From Agrobacterium rosae (GTDB lineage Bacteria > Pseudomonadota > Alphaproteobacteria > Rhizobiales > Rhizobiaceae): a stretch of 64,000 nt of DNA. Position 1 is the first letter of the stretch. Each line of letters begins with the position of its first letter. Shown here in pieces: positions 1 to 8,817 of the stretch. The notes under the pieces were generated by a model. It was not told the origin of the DNA and did not search any database. It worked only from the letters and a program-made list of their open reading frames with translations. A program made the translations under genes and the position numbers. The stretch spans positions 248,001-312,000 of the forward strand of contig NZ_NXEJ01000003.1 of NCBI RefSeq assembly GCF_002915175.1. The letters run 5' to 3'.

Positions 1-387
1 TCAACTGTGGTGCAGGCGGCGGCGGTCGCCGTGCTCGACGGGCCGCAGGATCTGCTAAAGGAACGCGCTTCGATCTATAAGCAGCGCCGCGACTTCGTGC
101 TGTCCGAGCTGGCGAAGATTAACGGTCTGCGTTGCCATAAGCCGGATGGTGCCTTCTACATTTTCCCGAACATGTCGGGCCTTATCGGCAAAAGGTCGAA
201 GGCCGGCCACAAGATCGAGACCGACACTGATTTTGTCATGGCTCTCGTCAACGAACATCACGTCGCGACAGTCCAGGGAGCAGCATATGGCATGAGCCCG
301 TTCTTCCGAATTTCCTATGCCACCAGCATGGAAAAACTGACCGAGGCGTGCGCCCGTATCAGCCAGTTCTGCTCCGAACTACGCTAA
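1..387 (+). CDS. Class I/II aminotransferase, C-terminal part (5' end outside window)
   Basis: The reading frame is open from the first base and ends with TAA at 385-387, so only the last 128 residues are present. The opening residues S-T-V-V-Q-A-A-A, the PDGAFYIFPN segment and the FRISYATS segment match the C-terminal domain of PLP-dependent aspartate-type aminotransferases. In that family the C-terminal Arg of the FRISYA segment binds the substrate carboxylate. The PLP lysine lies upstream of the window. The LysR gene convergent with it stops only 5 bases away, so the two share a very short 3' junction. The family assignment is firm; the substrate (aspartate or aromatic) cannot be told from this part. 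Confidence 0.85.
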   Translation, partial: STVVQAAAVAVLDGPQDLLKERASIYKQRRDFVLSELAKINGLRCHKPDGAFYIFPNMSGLIGKRSKAGHKIETDTDFVMALVNEHHVATVQGAAYGMSPFFRISYATSMEKLTEACARISQFCSELR

Positions 388-392
388 TATTG

Positions 393-1310
393 CTATTGGC
401 CGCGCGGCGTCTTAAGTCTCGCGGTCAGCTCGATTAGAATGTCACGAACGGCTGCGGCAGGTTCCGACATTGAGACCCCATCGGCGACACACAGCGACAG
501 CGTCTCGTCGATGCGGGGCGAGACCATGCGGCAGATCAGCGGCTCGCTGGATTCCGTCAGAATCCGGTCGGCAATAGCCCGCGGCATAATCGTTGCACCA
601 AGCCCGGCACTGACGGCCCGCGTCAACGTCCGGACAATTTCCACTTCTCCAACCACCTTAAGGTTGACACGGCTGCGTGTGAATGCGGTATCGACCGCAC
701 GTCTGACGAAATTGTAGGCCGGTGGCATCAAAAGCGGCAGGCCATCCAGTGCGGTTACATTGACCGGCTTGTCGTCTGCCTCAATCGCGAAATTCGGATG
801 AGCTACAAGAAAAAACTCTTCACTCAAGATCGGTTCGAACTTGACGCCCTTGATCGGCCCTGTTCCGTGGATCAGCGCCATTTCCAGCCGCCCTGTCATG
901 ATCATCTGGCTGTAGGTCTGGCCAACACTTTCGGTCAGATGCAAAAGAATGCCGGGATGACGCTTGCGGGTTTCCGCCAGCAGTTCCACCGAAAGTGTCG
1001 CCGCGCTGCTGAAGGGCACGAGGCCGACCGAGACACGACCGGCAAGCGAATTGCCCGCGGCCGAAGCGTCTGCCATCGCTTGGTCCATCTGCCGTAGCAT
1101 GATCTGGGCGTGGCGATAAACGGCATGCCCGGCGTCGGTCATGCTGACACCCTGCTGGCTCCGCAGCAGAAGTTTCTGGCCGAAATGCTCTTCGAGTGCT
1201 GCGATCTGCTGGCTCAGAGCAGGCTGCGCGACGTGGAGAATATCAGCGGCGCGGGTGATGCTGCCGGTGTCAACGATGACGATAAAGGATTTAAGCCGTC
1301 TGATGTCCAT
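393..1310 (-). CDS. LysR-family transcriptional regulator (Nac/Cbl-like)
   Basis: The 305-residue product begins MDIRRLKSFIVIVD, the usual LysR start. A winged HTH (about residues 3-62, containing ITRAADILHVAQPALSQQI) is followed by a LysR substrate-binding domain (about 90-295). The frame stays open 50 codons further upstream, but ATG at 1310 is preferred because it aligns with the family N-terminus. The gene is divergent from the SDR/amino-acid ABC operon at 1565-5427, which makes that operon the likely target. The N-terminal sequence resembles the Nac/Cbl branch. The inducer is unknown. Confidence 0.85.
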   Translation of the reverse strand: MDIRRLKSFIVIVDTGSITRAADILHVAQPALSQQIAALEEHFGQKLLLRSQQGVSMTDAGHAVYRHAQIMLRQMDQAMADASAAGNSLAGRVSVGLVPFSSAATLSVELLAETRKRHPGILLHLTESVGQTYSQMIMTGRLEMALIHGTGPIKGVKFEPILSEEFFLVAHPNFAIEADDKPVNVTALDGLPLLMPPAYNFVRRAVDTAFTRSRVNLKVVGEVEIVRTLTRAVSAGLGATIMPRAIADRILTESSEPLICRMVSPRIDETLSLCVADGVSMSEPAAAVRDILIELTARLKTPRGQ

Positions 1311-1326
1311 CTCGTCGCATTCCAGT

Positions 1327-1354
1327 CCTATAATATTTTCGCCTATCATATAGG
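1327..1354. promoter_or_regulatory. Imperfect palindrome upstream of the LysR gene, candidate operator
   Basis: The outer arms CCTATA (1327-1332) and TATAGG (1349-1354) are exact inverted repeats around an AT-rich centre. The element sits 17 bases upstream of the LysR ATG, between it and the divergent SDR operon, a usual place for a LysR autoregulatory site. No binding data; the assignment is inference from position and symmetry. Confidence 0.35.
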
Positions 1355-1564
1355 CTTGTTCCAGTTTTGCAAAGACAAGATCATTATATTTCAGTCGCTT
1401 AACTCTATTAAGAGCATCGCTGCTGTACAAAATGGCAGTCTCGACCGGGCGCATCTGCACACTTTTTCAACACCATAAGGCTTGCTTATTGCTCCAAAGA
1501 TAATCGGTCTTATTCAGGGTTCAAAAGTTCCACTAATGTGCTTGAAACAGACGGGGGAAAAAGA

Positions 1565-2338
1565 ATGTCATTTTCCGACTACAGGACCGCATTGGTCACC
1601 GGAGCGTCGTCCGGAATTGGGGCCGCCGTCGTCGAGCGGTTGCGCCGGGAGAACATCGAGGTTCATGCCCTGGCGCGTAGCGCGGGACCGTTGCAGGCGC
1701 TGGCGGCAAAAACGGGTTGCATTCCACATGCAATCGATGTCACCAACCGTGCTGCGCTCACAGAATTGACGAGTCGGATCGAGTTCGACATTCTCGTTAA
1801 CAATGCTGGCGTCGATCGCCCAAAGAAGTTTCTTGAGGCTGAGGAAGGTGACATCGACCTTATCATCGACGTCAACCTGCGGGCTGTCCTGCATCTGTGC
1901 CGCATGGTCGTGCCGGGTATGGTGGCCCGTGACAATGGTCATGTGATCAATATTTCTTCCATTGCAGGTGCTTATAATTTCGGTGGAAATTCTTCTTATC
2001 ACGCGACAAAGGCAGCGGTCAGCATGCTCTCCAACCAGTTGCGCGTGGATGCTTTCGGCAAGCGCGTACGGGTGACAGAGATTTGTCCGGGCCGCGTTGC
2101 AACCGATATTTTTGCACATGTACACGGCGATGATCCATCGATACGCGAACGTTTCATCGACGGTTTCGAGCTGCCCGAGGCATCCGACATCGCCGATGCG
2201 ATAGCTTATGCTATCGGCGCGCCTGTTGCGGTGAACATTGGTCATATGGAAATTACTCCAACGCTTCAGGTCATGGGCGGCCTACAGACAGCGCGGCCGG
2301 AGAAGCCCCGAGCCAAACCCGCGGTGTTGAAGCCGTGA
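1565..2338 (+). CDS. Short-chain dehydrogenase/reductase (SDR)
   Basis: The 257-residue product is a classical SDR. TGASSGIG near the N-terminus binds the dinucleotide, NNAG is the structural motif, and an active-site ISS...YHATK segment supplies Ser, Tyr and Lys. ATG at 1565 follows a GGGGG Shine-Dalgarno at 1553-1557; an upstream in-frame ATG at 1538 lacks one. The stop overlaps the GTG start of the permease gene by 4 bases, so the enzyme is co-translated with the amino-acid ABC importer. It therefore probably oxidises the imported substrate or its product. The substrate is unknown. Confidence 0.88.
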   Translation: MSFSDYRTALVTGASSGIGAAVVERLRRENIEVHALARSAGPLQALAAKTGCIPHAIDVTNRAALTELTSRIEFDILVNNAGVDRPKKFLEAEEGDIDLIIDVNLRAVLHLCRMVVPGMVARDNGHVINISSIAGAYNFGGNSSYHATKAAVSMLSNQLRVDAFGKRVRVTEICPGRVATDIFAHVHGDDPSIRERFIDGFELPEASDIADAIAYAIGAPVAVNIGHMEITPTLQVMGGLQTARPEKPRAKPAVLKP

Positions 2339-3042
2339 GCGGGTTCGACGTCTCAGCGATCCTGACCAATCCCGAGTTTATCTCGATGCTCATCCACGGC
2401 ATCGAAATGACGTTCGTCATTGCCATCGGTTCCTGGCTGCTGGCAATGACGCTGGCAGTCCTGCTGCTCGCCTTGCGCTTTTCACCTGGTCGTTTCGGCA
2501 ATGCATTCGTTGCTGGCTATGTGTCCTATCATCGCAACGTGCCGACACTCGTTCAACTGATGCTCTGGTATTTCGGAATCTTCACCCTAATGCCGGATTG
2601 GCTGACTTACTGGCTTGCAAGCCACAACGCCGAGATAATCTTTGCCGTCATCGGTCTCGGCCTCTGTCAAGCTGCCTATTTCAGCGAGGACCTGCGATCC
2701 GGTCTTCGTTCGGTCAGTTCCGGACAGATGGAAGCGGCAAGAGCGCTCGGCCATGGATATCTTTCGGCGATGCGTTTTGTGATGATGCCGCAGGGTATTC
2801 GAAATGCGCTACCGCCGCTGATCAATCACAGTGTCTCGCTGTTCAAGAACAGCAGTCTCGGCATCGTCATCGGCGCTTCTGAGCTGACACATGCGGTCAA
2901 GGAAATCGAAAATCTCAGTTTCCGTACCTTCGAGGTCTATCTGATCGGCACTGTCCTTTACCTGTTCTTCTCGCTTCTCATCATGGGGGCGGGTGCCTTC
3001 ATCTCTATGCGCGCAGACCCAGCCCGGAGGGCGCGGGCATGA
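2335..3042 (+). CDS. Polar amino-acid ABC transporter permease (HisM/GlnP type)
   Basis: A 235-residue inner-membrane protein with several hydrophobic helices. The EAA loop (EAARALGHGYLSAMRFVMMPQ region, about residues 136-156) docks on the ATPase in the HisMQ/GlnP family. It starts at GTG in a GTGA overlap with the SDR stop and ends in an ATGA overlap with the next permease, so translation is coupled. Together with the genes at 3039, 3797 and 4591 it makes a complete importer. The substrate is probably a polar amino acid or related compound; this is family inference. Confidence 0.9.
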   Translation: MSGFDVSAILTNPEFISMLIHGIEMTFVIAIGSWLLAMTLAVLLLALRFSPGRFGNAFVAGYVSYHRNVPTLVQLMLWYFGIFTLMPDWLTYWLASHNAEIIFAVIGLGLCQAAYFSEDLRSGLRSVSSGQMEAARALGHGYLSAMRFVMMPQGIRNALPPLINHSVSLFKNSSLGIVIGASELTHAVKEIENLSFRTFEVYLIGTVLYLFFSLLIMGAGAFISMRADPARRARA

Positions 3043-3800
3043 TTAACGACATGATCACGATCTTCCATGATTACTGGCTGCTGCTGCTGATTGGCCAGTA
3101 TCCCAACGGTCCGCTCGGCGGTCTTGCCAACACACTGATCCTCTCGGCGCTCAGCATCACACTGGCCTTTCCGATCAGCATTCTGATGGCGCTGGCTCGG
3201 CTTTCCAAATGGCGACTTCTACGCTGGCCAGTGACTGTGCTCGTCTATGTAACGCGCGGGGTGCCGTTGCTGATGCTGATCCTGTGGAGTTACTTCCTGG
3301 TTCCGTTGCTGACCGGCGCAGATGTGCCAAGCTTCATCACAATGCTGACCACGCTGGTCGTCTATCAGGGTGCCTTCCTGAGCGAAGTCGTGAGGGCAGG
3401 CATCGTCTCGCTGGGCCATGGCCAGATGGATGCTGCCAAGGCGCTCGGTCACAGCTATCTCGGGGCGATGCGCTTCATCATTCTTCCGCAGGCACTCTAC
3501 AACATGATTCCGAGTATCCTTTCGACTTTCGTTTCGACCATAAAGGACACCACACTCGGCTATGTGATCAATGTCCCAGATCTCACATTCGCGGCAAGTC
3601 AGGTCAACAATCAACTGCTGACCCAACCCTTCCAGGTCTTCCTCATTCTGGCGATCATCTACTACGCGATTTGCTGGAGTATCACTTTCGTCGCCAATCG
3701 TCTTGAGCGTCAGATCACCCGCAGACGCGCTGGTCTCGGCGGAGGTCGCGCCATTGATGCGGTGACCGCGCCTGCCAAAATTGCATCGGAGCAGCTATGA
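3039..3800 (+). CDS. Polar amino-acid ABC transporter permease (HisQ/GlnP type)
   Basis: A 253-residue membrane permease, partner of the preceding one. It has the conserved EAA-type loop ([21 protein letters not shown] region) and typical HisMQ hydrophobic spans. It starts in an ATGA overlap with the upstream permease and overlaps the ATPase start by 4 bases. An internal ATG at 3051 is an alternative start. The two permeases presumably form the heterodimeric channel. Confidence 0.9.
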   Translation: MINDMITIFHDYWLLLLIGQYPNGPLGGLANTLILSALSITLAFPISILMALARLSKWRLLRWPVTVLVYVTRGVPLLMLILWSYFLVPLLTGADVPSFITMLTTLVVYQGAFLSEVVRAGIVSLGHGQMDAAKALGHSYLGAMRFIILPQALYNMIPSILSTFVSTIKDTTLGYVINVPDLTFAASQVNNQLLTQPFQVFLILAIIYYAICWSITFVANRLERQITRRRAGLGGGRAIDAVTAPAKIASEQL

Positions 3801-4561
3801 CAAGCCTAGCATTATCGCAGGATAATAACGCAATCCGGATATCCAAGGTGTCCAAACGATATGGCGATTATGAGGTGCTCAAAGAGATCGATGCGGACGT
3901 GGGGCGCGGTGAAGTAGTGGTCATCTGCGGTCCCTCAGGTTCTGGAAAGTCGACGCTGATTCGCACCATCAACCGTTTGGAAGAAATAAACAGCGGCTCG
4001 ATCTCGTTTGATGGGCAAAATATTCATGCGCCGATGAAGACAAGCGAACTCAACCGGCTTCGCAGCCGTATTGGCTTCGTCTTCCAGAGCTTCAACCTGT
4101 TTCCACATTTGTCGGTAGTCGAAAACGTTTCGATGTCACCGATTCGCGTCAAAGGCGTAACGCCGAGTGTTGCCCACGACAAGGCGCTCCTCCTTCTTGA
4201 CCGAGTTGGTCTTGTCGACAAGGCAAATGCCTATCCTGGCCAATTGTCCGGTGGGCAGCAGCAGCGCGTCGCCATTGCCCGTGCGCTTGCCATGGAGCCA
4301 CCGGTGATGCTGTTCGATGAACCGACCAGTGCTCTGGACCCGGAGATGGTCGGCGAAGTGTTATCGGTGATGAAGAGCCTCGCCGCTGATGGCATGACGA
4401 TGTTGTGCGTGACCCACGAAATGGGTTTTGCGCGCGATGTTGCCGACCGGATCTGGTTCATCGACGCTGGCCAGATTCTGGAAATGGCGACGCCAGAAGA
4501 CTTCTTCAAAAGTCCAAAACATCCAAGGGCACAGCGTTTTCTCGCAGACCTGCGGCACTAG
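3797..4561 (+). CDS. Amino-acid ABC transporter ATP-binding protein (GlnQ/HisP type)
   Basis: A 254-residue ATPase with Walker [11 protein letters not shown]-loop region [10 protein letters not shown], signature LSGGQQQR, Walker [14 protein letters not shown] and the H-loop in CVTHEMGFA. Motifs and length match the GlnQ/HisP/ArtP family of polar amino-acid importers. It is the fourth gene of the coupled operon and is followed after 29 bases by the binding protein. Confidence 0.93.
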   Translation: MTSLALSQDNNAIRISKVSKRYGDYEVLKEIDADVGRGEVVVICGPSGSGKSTLIRTINRLEEINSGSISFDGQNIHAPMKTSELNRLRSRIGFVFQSFNLFPHLSVVENVSMSPIRVKGVTPSVAHDKALLLLDRVGLVDKANAYPGQLSGGQQQRVAIARALAMEPPVMLFDEPTSALDPEMVGEVLSVMKSLAADGMTMLCVTHEMGFARDVADRIWFIDAGQILEMATPEDFFKSPKHPRAQRFLADLRH

Positions 4562-4590
4562 AACTAAAACAATAAACAAAGGAGAACAGC

Positions 4591-5427
4591 ATGAACATGA
4601 AGTGCATTACACTCGGCTTTGCCCTCTCGGTAGCGGCCTTGTCCGCTCCGGCACATGCCGACCAGCTTAGCGATATTATGACCAATAAGACGCTGCGTTG
4701 CGCAACCTTTGCCGACGTGCCTCCATTTGCATCGCCAGATGCGAAGACCCGTGAAATGGCCGGTTTCGACGTCGATCTCTGCAAGGCGATCGCAGACAAG
4801 CTTGGCGTCAAGGCCGAAGTCAAACCGGTGTCCGTCGAAGCCCGCGTGCCGGAAGTCAAGCTCGGCCGCGTGGATATCACGGTCGCCAATCTTGCCTACA
4901 CGCTCAGCCGCGCCGAGCAAATCCAGTTTAGCGATCCATACTATCTCGCCAAGGAAATGCTGATCGTTCCAGACGAGGATCCAGGCAAAACAAAAGCAGA
5001 TTTTGCGGGCCAGCGCATTGCTTCGACCAAGGGCTCGACGTCCGAAATGTCGATCAAACTCAACAAGTCTGACCCGCTTACATTCCAAGACACCGCGTCT
5101 GCTTACCTAGCAGTGCAGCAGGGCAAGGCCCGCGGCATGGTCGCAAACACGATGACAACGACCAAGTTCGTCAACGAGTCGCAGACCAAGGGCAAGAAGA
5201 TGCGGATGATCCAGGATCCTATGCTGTTTCAGCCAATCGGTATCGGCATGGCAAAGGATCAGCCAGCTCTGACTGCGAAGATTAATGAAGTGCTGCGCAC
5301 GCTGGACACATCCGGCGAACTCGGCGAGATTTGGAACAAGTGGCTCGGTCCGGATACCGAATACAAGATCGTCCGGAACGATAAGGTTGTGCCGTTGAGC
5401 GAGTTGAAGTTTGAGCCGATCCCCTGA
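4591..5427 (+). CDS. Periplasmic amino-acid-binding protein of the ABC importer (SBP family 3)
   Basis: The 278-residue product has a Sec signal peptide with a probable cleavage after AHA (about residue 23). A family 3 solute-binding domain follows, starting LRCATFADVPPFA with the FDVDLCKAIADKLGV segment. The ATG is preceded by an AAAGGAG Shine-Dalgarno. It closes the operon begun by the SDR and is followed by a likely terminator. Which amino acid it binds cannot be told by eye. Confidence 0.92.
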   Translation: MNMKCITLGFALSVAALSAPAHADQLSDIMTNKTLRCATFADVPPFASPDAKTREMAGFDVDLCKAIADKLGVKAEVKPVSVEARVPEVKLGRVDITVANLAYTLSRAEQIQFSDPYYLAKEMLIVPDEDPGKTKADFAGQRIASTKGSTSEMSIKLNKSDPLTFQDTASAYLAVQQGKARGMVANTMTTTKFVNESQTKGKKMRMIQDPMLFQPIGIGMAKDQPALTAKINEVLRTLDTSGELGEIWNKWLGPDTEYKIVRNDKVVPLSELKFEPIP

Positions 5428-5465
5428 TTGCTGTTAAGACTGACTGGGCTAGACGCGAGCGGGTG

Positions 5466-5492
5466 AAGGGGTGCGCTTTTTGCGCTTCCCTT
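5466..5492 (+). terminator. Putative terminator of the amino-acid ABC operon
   Basis: AAGGG and GCGC pair with GCGC and CCCTT around a TTTTT loop, with a 2-base internal bulge. It lies 39 bases after the binding-protein stop. There is no strong T tract behind it, so it may be weak or Rho-assisted. Confidence 0.4.
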
Positions 5493-5798
5493 TCAGCCTC
5501 CAAAGTCATCGGCGCTGCGGCTTTGACCTGGGGCGAATGACAATCAGGGTTCGCCCGTTCAGACCACTTCAACAGTGGCAGTTTTGAAATAGCGGTGTCT
5601 AAGGTCGTCTTCCTATCAATAGTGAGAGCGTCGCTCGCTTATAGAAAGCCGCCGTGGGAGATACATCAATTTCATGGAAAGCGGCGCGGGTGCATCATCT
5701 TCGTGGGGATAACCAATCTGTTCGAGCGTATGTAGCTGATTTTCGAGCACTACAAGCCTACCAATAACTGTCAGTTGCACTGACAATGGGGACTTTGT
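5493..5798. other. Gene-free intergenic stretch
   Basis: No convincing coding frame. It contains a second weak inverted repeat (GGGCGAA around 5532, TTCGCCC around 5551) and, at its end, the GGGGA ribosome-binding site of the next gene. Presumably it holds that gene's promoter. Confidence 0.5.
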
Positions 5799-7052
5799 GT
5801 GAGAAACTGTAATCTCCTGATGGTGGCGGTTGGCTTTGTCTGCCTTTCGCTTTCCAGCGTCGCGCGAGCAGATAATGCAGCGACAGAACTCTTCCAATCG
5901 TATCTCGGCGGTGGCCGCATCGACAACACCGACGAGAAATTGCTGGGTCTGACCGTAAAGGCCACCAACAATGCGGACGCGCAGTTGGGCCTGGGGCTTG
6001 TGCGTTCTGCGCGTGCTTTTGAAAAGTTATCGCAATCGCTTTATCGCCATGGCTTTGGGTCGAAGTCAGACGGTTATGAACTGTTTTTTGGCCGTGGCAT
6101 CAGCGAAGTTATAAGAAACCCCGATCCCGAGCCCATAACTTACGAACAGTTTCGTGGCATTCTCGCTTCATTCATTGCCGACCTTGATTCCGCCGACAAG
6201 GCGCTTGCCGCCGTGGGCGATAAGTCGGCAAAACTGAAGGTCGATCTTTCGGTGGCCCGTTTTGACTGGAACGGTGACGGAGTAATCGGACCGGAAGATC
6301 ATTTAGGTCTGGCGATCGCCGAACTGGATGAGAACGGCAAAGCCAAGCCGTTCATTGTGGGATTTGACACTGCCGACGCCAAATGGATGCAGGGCTATTG
6401 CAATATCATGATGGCCGTCACCAAGGCATGGCTGTCGCATGATTTTTCCGAAAGCTGGAATAGTAGTTTCAGCGTCGTTTTCCCGAAGGCCGTTTCCACC
6501 ATGGCGGATGCCAATGGCACAAGCGGTGAAGAAGTCACGATGTTCGGCGTCAACAAGGCGCAGGCCGACGATATCGCTGACTTCGTGACGCTCATTCACA
6601 CAATTCGTTGGCCAGTTGTCGATAAGGCGATGTGGAGCGAAGTGCGCGAGCATCTGAAGAAGGTTATCTCGCTCAATCGAGAGACATGGGCCTTAATCGA
6701 ACAGGAAACGGACGACGACCACGAATGGCTTCCAGGACCAATACAAAAAAGTGGTGTGCTCCCATCATTTGAGGTCACACCGCAGCGCATTCAGGCTTGG
6801 CTCTCCTTACTCTCGCAGTTTGAAGCCGCTCTCGACGGCAACATCCTCGTTCCGCATTGGCGTTTTGACAAGGGTATCAACCTTGCCAGAGTTTTCGACG
6901 ATCCACGACCTTTCGATCTAATACTTTGGATAACCGGACCTGCCGCAGAACCTTATCTTCGGGACGGACCCACTATGAGCAACGGTCAATGGAGGCAGAT
7001 CACCTCGATCTTTGAAGGAAACTTCGCTTCCTACGCCTTCTATTTCAACTAA
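5799..7052 (+). CDS. Secreted protein of unknown function with EF-hand-like loop
   Basis: A 417-residue protein with a clear signal peptide (hydrophobic segment to about residue 20, probable cleavage after ARA). GTG at 5799 follows GGGGA at 5788-5792; ATG at 5820 is the alternative. A DxNxDGxI loop with Asp156, Asn158 and Asp160 resembles a calcium-binding EF-hand or dockerin-like loop. The rest is a mixed, largely helical sequence that I do not recognise. It stands alone between the amino-acid operon and the mobile-element scar. Periplasmic location and possible calcium binding are inference. Confidence 0.7.
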   Translation: MRNCNLLMVAVGFVCLSLSSVARADNAATELFQSYLGGGRIDNTDEKLLGLTVKATNNADAQLGLGLVRSARAFEKLSQSLYRHGFGSKSDGYELFFGRGISEVIRNPDPEPITYEQFRGILASFIADLDSADKALAAVGDKSAKLKVDLSVARFDWNGDGVIGPEDHLGLAIAELDENGKAKPFIVGFDTADAKWMQGYCNIMMAVTKAWLSHDFSESWNSSFSVVFPKAVSTMADANGTSGEEVTMFGVNKAQADDIADFVTLIHTIRWPVVDKAMWSEVREHLKKVISLNRETWALIEQETDDDHEWLPGPIQKSGVLPSFEVTPQRIQAWLSLLSQFEAALDGNILVPHWRFDKGINLARVFDDPRPFDLILWITGPAAEPYLRDGPTMSNGQWRQITSIFEGNFASYAFYFN

Positions 7053-7441
7053 GATTTGTCGACCATTTCAATCGCCTGTGAAATAGGCCATTTACTACCG
7101 TTCTAAAATTCTTGGTCATCGTGCGGTGGCGAGTAATTTCGCCACCAGTTCCTATCCCATATGTGGACGGCCCCCGGTTCGCAAGATATTTTGAGATGAT
7201 TTGATCTAATCGCTTGCGTTCATATGTCCGGCCTGTTTTTGCGTTCGCACATGAACGCTGGCCAAGATGTTTCCGCAACACAGGTCCCAAACATCAAGGC
7301 GGCCTCGATGGGCCAATGGGATTCCCGGTGTATCCTGTGTCCCGGATCGATCGATCACACCATTTGCCATCATCTTGCAAGTTGTTGTATCAGCAACACG
7401 TGATGACAATCAGGATATCCTGGGCTCTCGCTCCCCAATCT
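7053..7441. other. Gene-free stretch before the IS110 scar
   Basis: Frames here are short and lack family features. The stretch lies between the secreted-protein gene and IS110/integrase debris, so it may be decayed element DNA. Nothing specific can be named. Confidence 0.4.
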
Positions 7442-7702
7442 TCATGTGGCGGATCCCTCCAAAGTCGGCCCAGATTGCGCGCTGTACGTATCTCCAGAGA
7501 CTATGAGTTTCCAAGCTATGCGCGCCATCTTGTTGGCGACTGCGACAGCTGCCAGTTTAGGCGGCTTGCGCTTGACCAGTTCCACCAACCATCGAGAAGC
7601 CTTGCCAGATCGCCGCGCGTGATGAATGACAGCGGTTGCTCCATTCACCAGGATGGCTCGAAGAGCTTCATCGCCGGCTCGCGTGATACCACCGAGCAGC
7701 AT
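7442..7702 (-). pseudogene. IS110-family transposase remnant (C-terminal fragment)
   Basis: About 86 residues match the C-terminal Transposase_20 domain of IS110/IS1111 elements: LGGITRAGDEALRAILVNGA, then WLVELVKRKPPKLAAVAV and ANKMARIAWKL. The N-terminal DEDD catalytic domain is absent, so the fragment cannot transpose. It directly abuts a tyrosine recombinase remnant on the same strand, evidence of nested insertions. Confidence 0.8.
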
Positions 7703-7713
7703 CTTGCCGCCGG

Positions 7714-7985
7714 TCGAGGAAGGAAGCGTCCGTCGTGTTGCTGAACCATTTCCGGCGTATCATGGATGGCGTAGCTCGCCTGTTCATATGAGCCGGTGAG
7801 TTTCAGAATGTGCGTTGCCAACACGTCCCGAACATTATGAGGTCCGTGCGGCAGCAAGCCACTGATCGCTCTGCGACCCGTATACGGATTATAGATGCTA
7901 TCGCGTTGGATGATGACACGCCAAGCTTCATAGAAGGTTGTCTGATTACAGGCCGCGTCAGCGCTCGATAGATCTTACCTTCAAA
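7714..7985 (-). pseudogene. Tyrosine recombinase/integrase remnant, frameshifted
   Basis: One frame carries IYNPYTGRRAISGLLPHGPH, VRDVLATHILKLTGSYEQ and ASYAIHDTPEMV, resembling the C-terminal catalytic part of a rhizobial tyrosine recombinase. The preceding segment (FEGKIYRALTRPVIRQ) is in another frame, so a frameshift lies near 7940. The nucleophile region appears altered (HDGRF where HYGRF is expected). Only the C-terminal portion survives and it merges into the IS110 fragment near 7710. The family is recognised from memory. Confidence 0.65.
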
Positions 7986-8034
7986 AGCTGTCCGGCAGGG
8001 CATCACAGCAACTTTAATACGGAGCAGTGGCCGC

Positions 8035-8817
8035 TCAAGAGTCACTAGGCCCCTGGGCGACAGCATATTTCCCGCTCAATCCATTGACGGACTCTTCAAA
8101 GAGCATCTGCGAATAATCGTTATGTGTTACGCCACGTTGGAGGTCCTCTTTCGTCAATTCATCCACGAAAGCACCATCCTTCATCACCAGCACGCGGTCG
8201 CACATGTGGGCGATCACGGAAAGATCGTGGCTGACGAGCACGTAGGTCAATGTTCGCTGATCCCTCAAGTCGCACAGAAGATTGAGAACTTCTGCCTGTA
8301 CTGAAACATCAAGCGCGGACGTCGGCTCATCCAAAAGCAAAATCGCAGGTTCCAACATCAAAGCCCTGGCAATCGCGACACGCTGGCGCTGCCCTCCAGA
8401 AAGCTGATGTGGAAAGCGCTCTGAGAAGCTGGTTGGCAGGCCAACCTGCTCCAATGCACCGGCAACTCTGTCCCAGCCAGCGCCCTTCTTCATGGCGCGA
8501 ATGGGTTCTGCCAAAACTCTTTCAATCCGGTGACGCGGATGAATGGAGCCGTAGGGGTCTTGGAAAACCATCTGTGCCAGCAGTAATTGTTCCTTGCTAC
8601 GTTCCCGATCAACTGGCGTTCCCGCAAGGGAGATCGTTCCCTGCCAGTGACGGTCCAACCCCGCTAAAGAGCGAAGTACAGTGGATTTTCCGCAACCCGA
8701 TTCTCCAACGATGCCCAATGTCTCGCCCTTCTTTACGGAGAAGGACACCGATTTAACAACTTGCTTGCGAGCTTTGCCCTGAGCAAAAGACACCGACAGG
8801 TCCTTGACCTCAATCAT
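8035..8817 (-). CDS. Oligosaccharide/peptide ABC transporter ATP-binding protein (DppF/OppF type), copy A
   Basis: A 260-residue ATPase with Walker A GESGCGKST, signature LSGGQRQR, Walker [14 protein letters not shown] and H-loop VSHDLSV. The QDPYGSIHPRHRI segment is characteristic of the DppF/OppF subfamily. It overlaps the preceding DppD-type gene by 4 bases and is last in the five-gene operon 13188 to 8035. It lacks the extended C-terminal oligopeptide-transporter region of longer OppF proteins. Transport of plant oligosaccharides is inferred from the neighbouring glycosidases. Confidence 0.9.
   Translation of the reverse strand: MIEVKDLSVSFAQGKARKQVVKSVSFSVKKGETLGIVGESGCGKSTVLRSLAGLDRHWQGTISLAGTPVDRERSKEQLLLAQMVFQDPYGSIHPRHRIERVLAEPIRAMKKGAGWDRVAGALEQVGLPTSFSERFPHQLSGGQRQRVAIARALMLEPAILLLDEPTSALDVSVQAEVLNLLCDLRDQRTLTYVLVSHDLSVIAHMCDRVLVMKDGAFVDELTKEDLQRGVTHNDYSQMLFEESVNGLSGKYAVAQGPSDS

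Noticed and set aside
7214..7744. Open frame of 176 codons on the plus strand
   Set aside because: Its right part is antisense to the IS110 remnant and its left part shows no family features.
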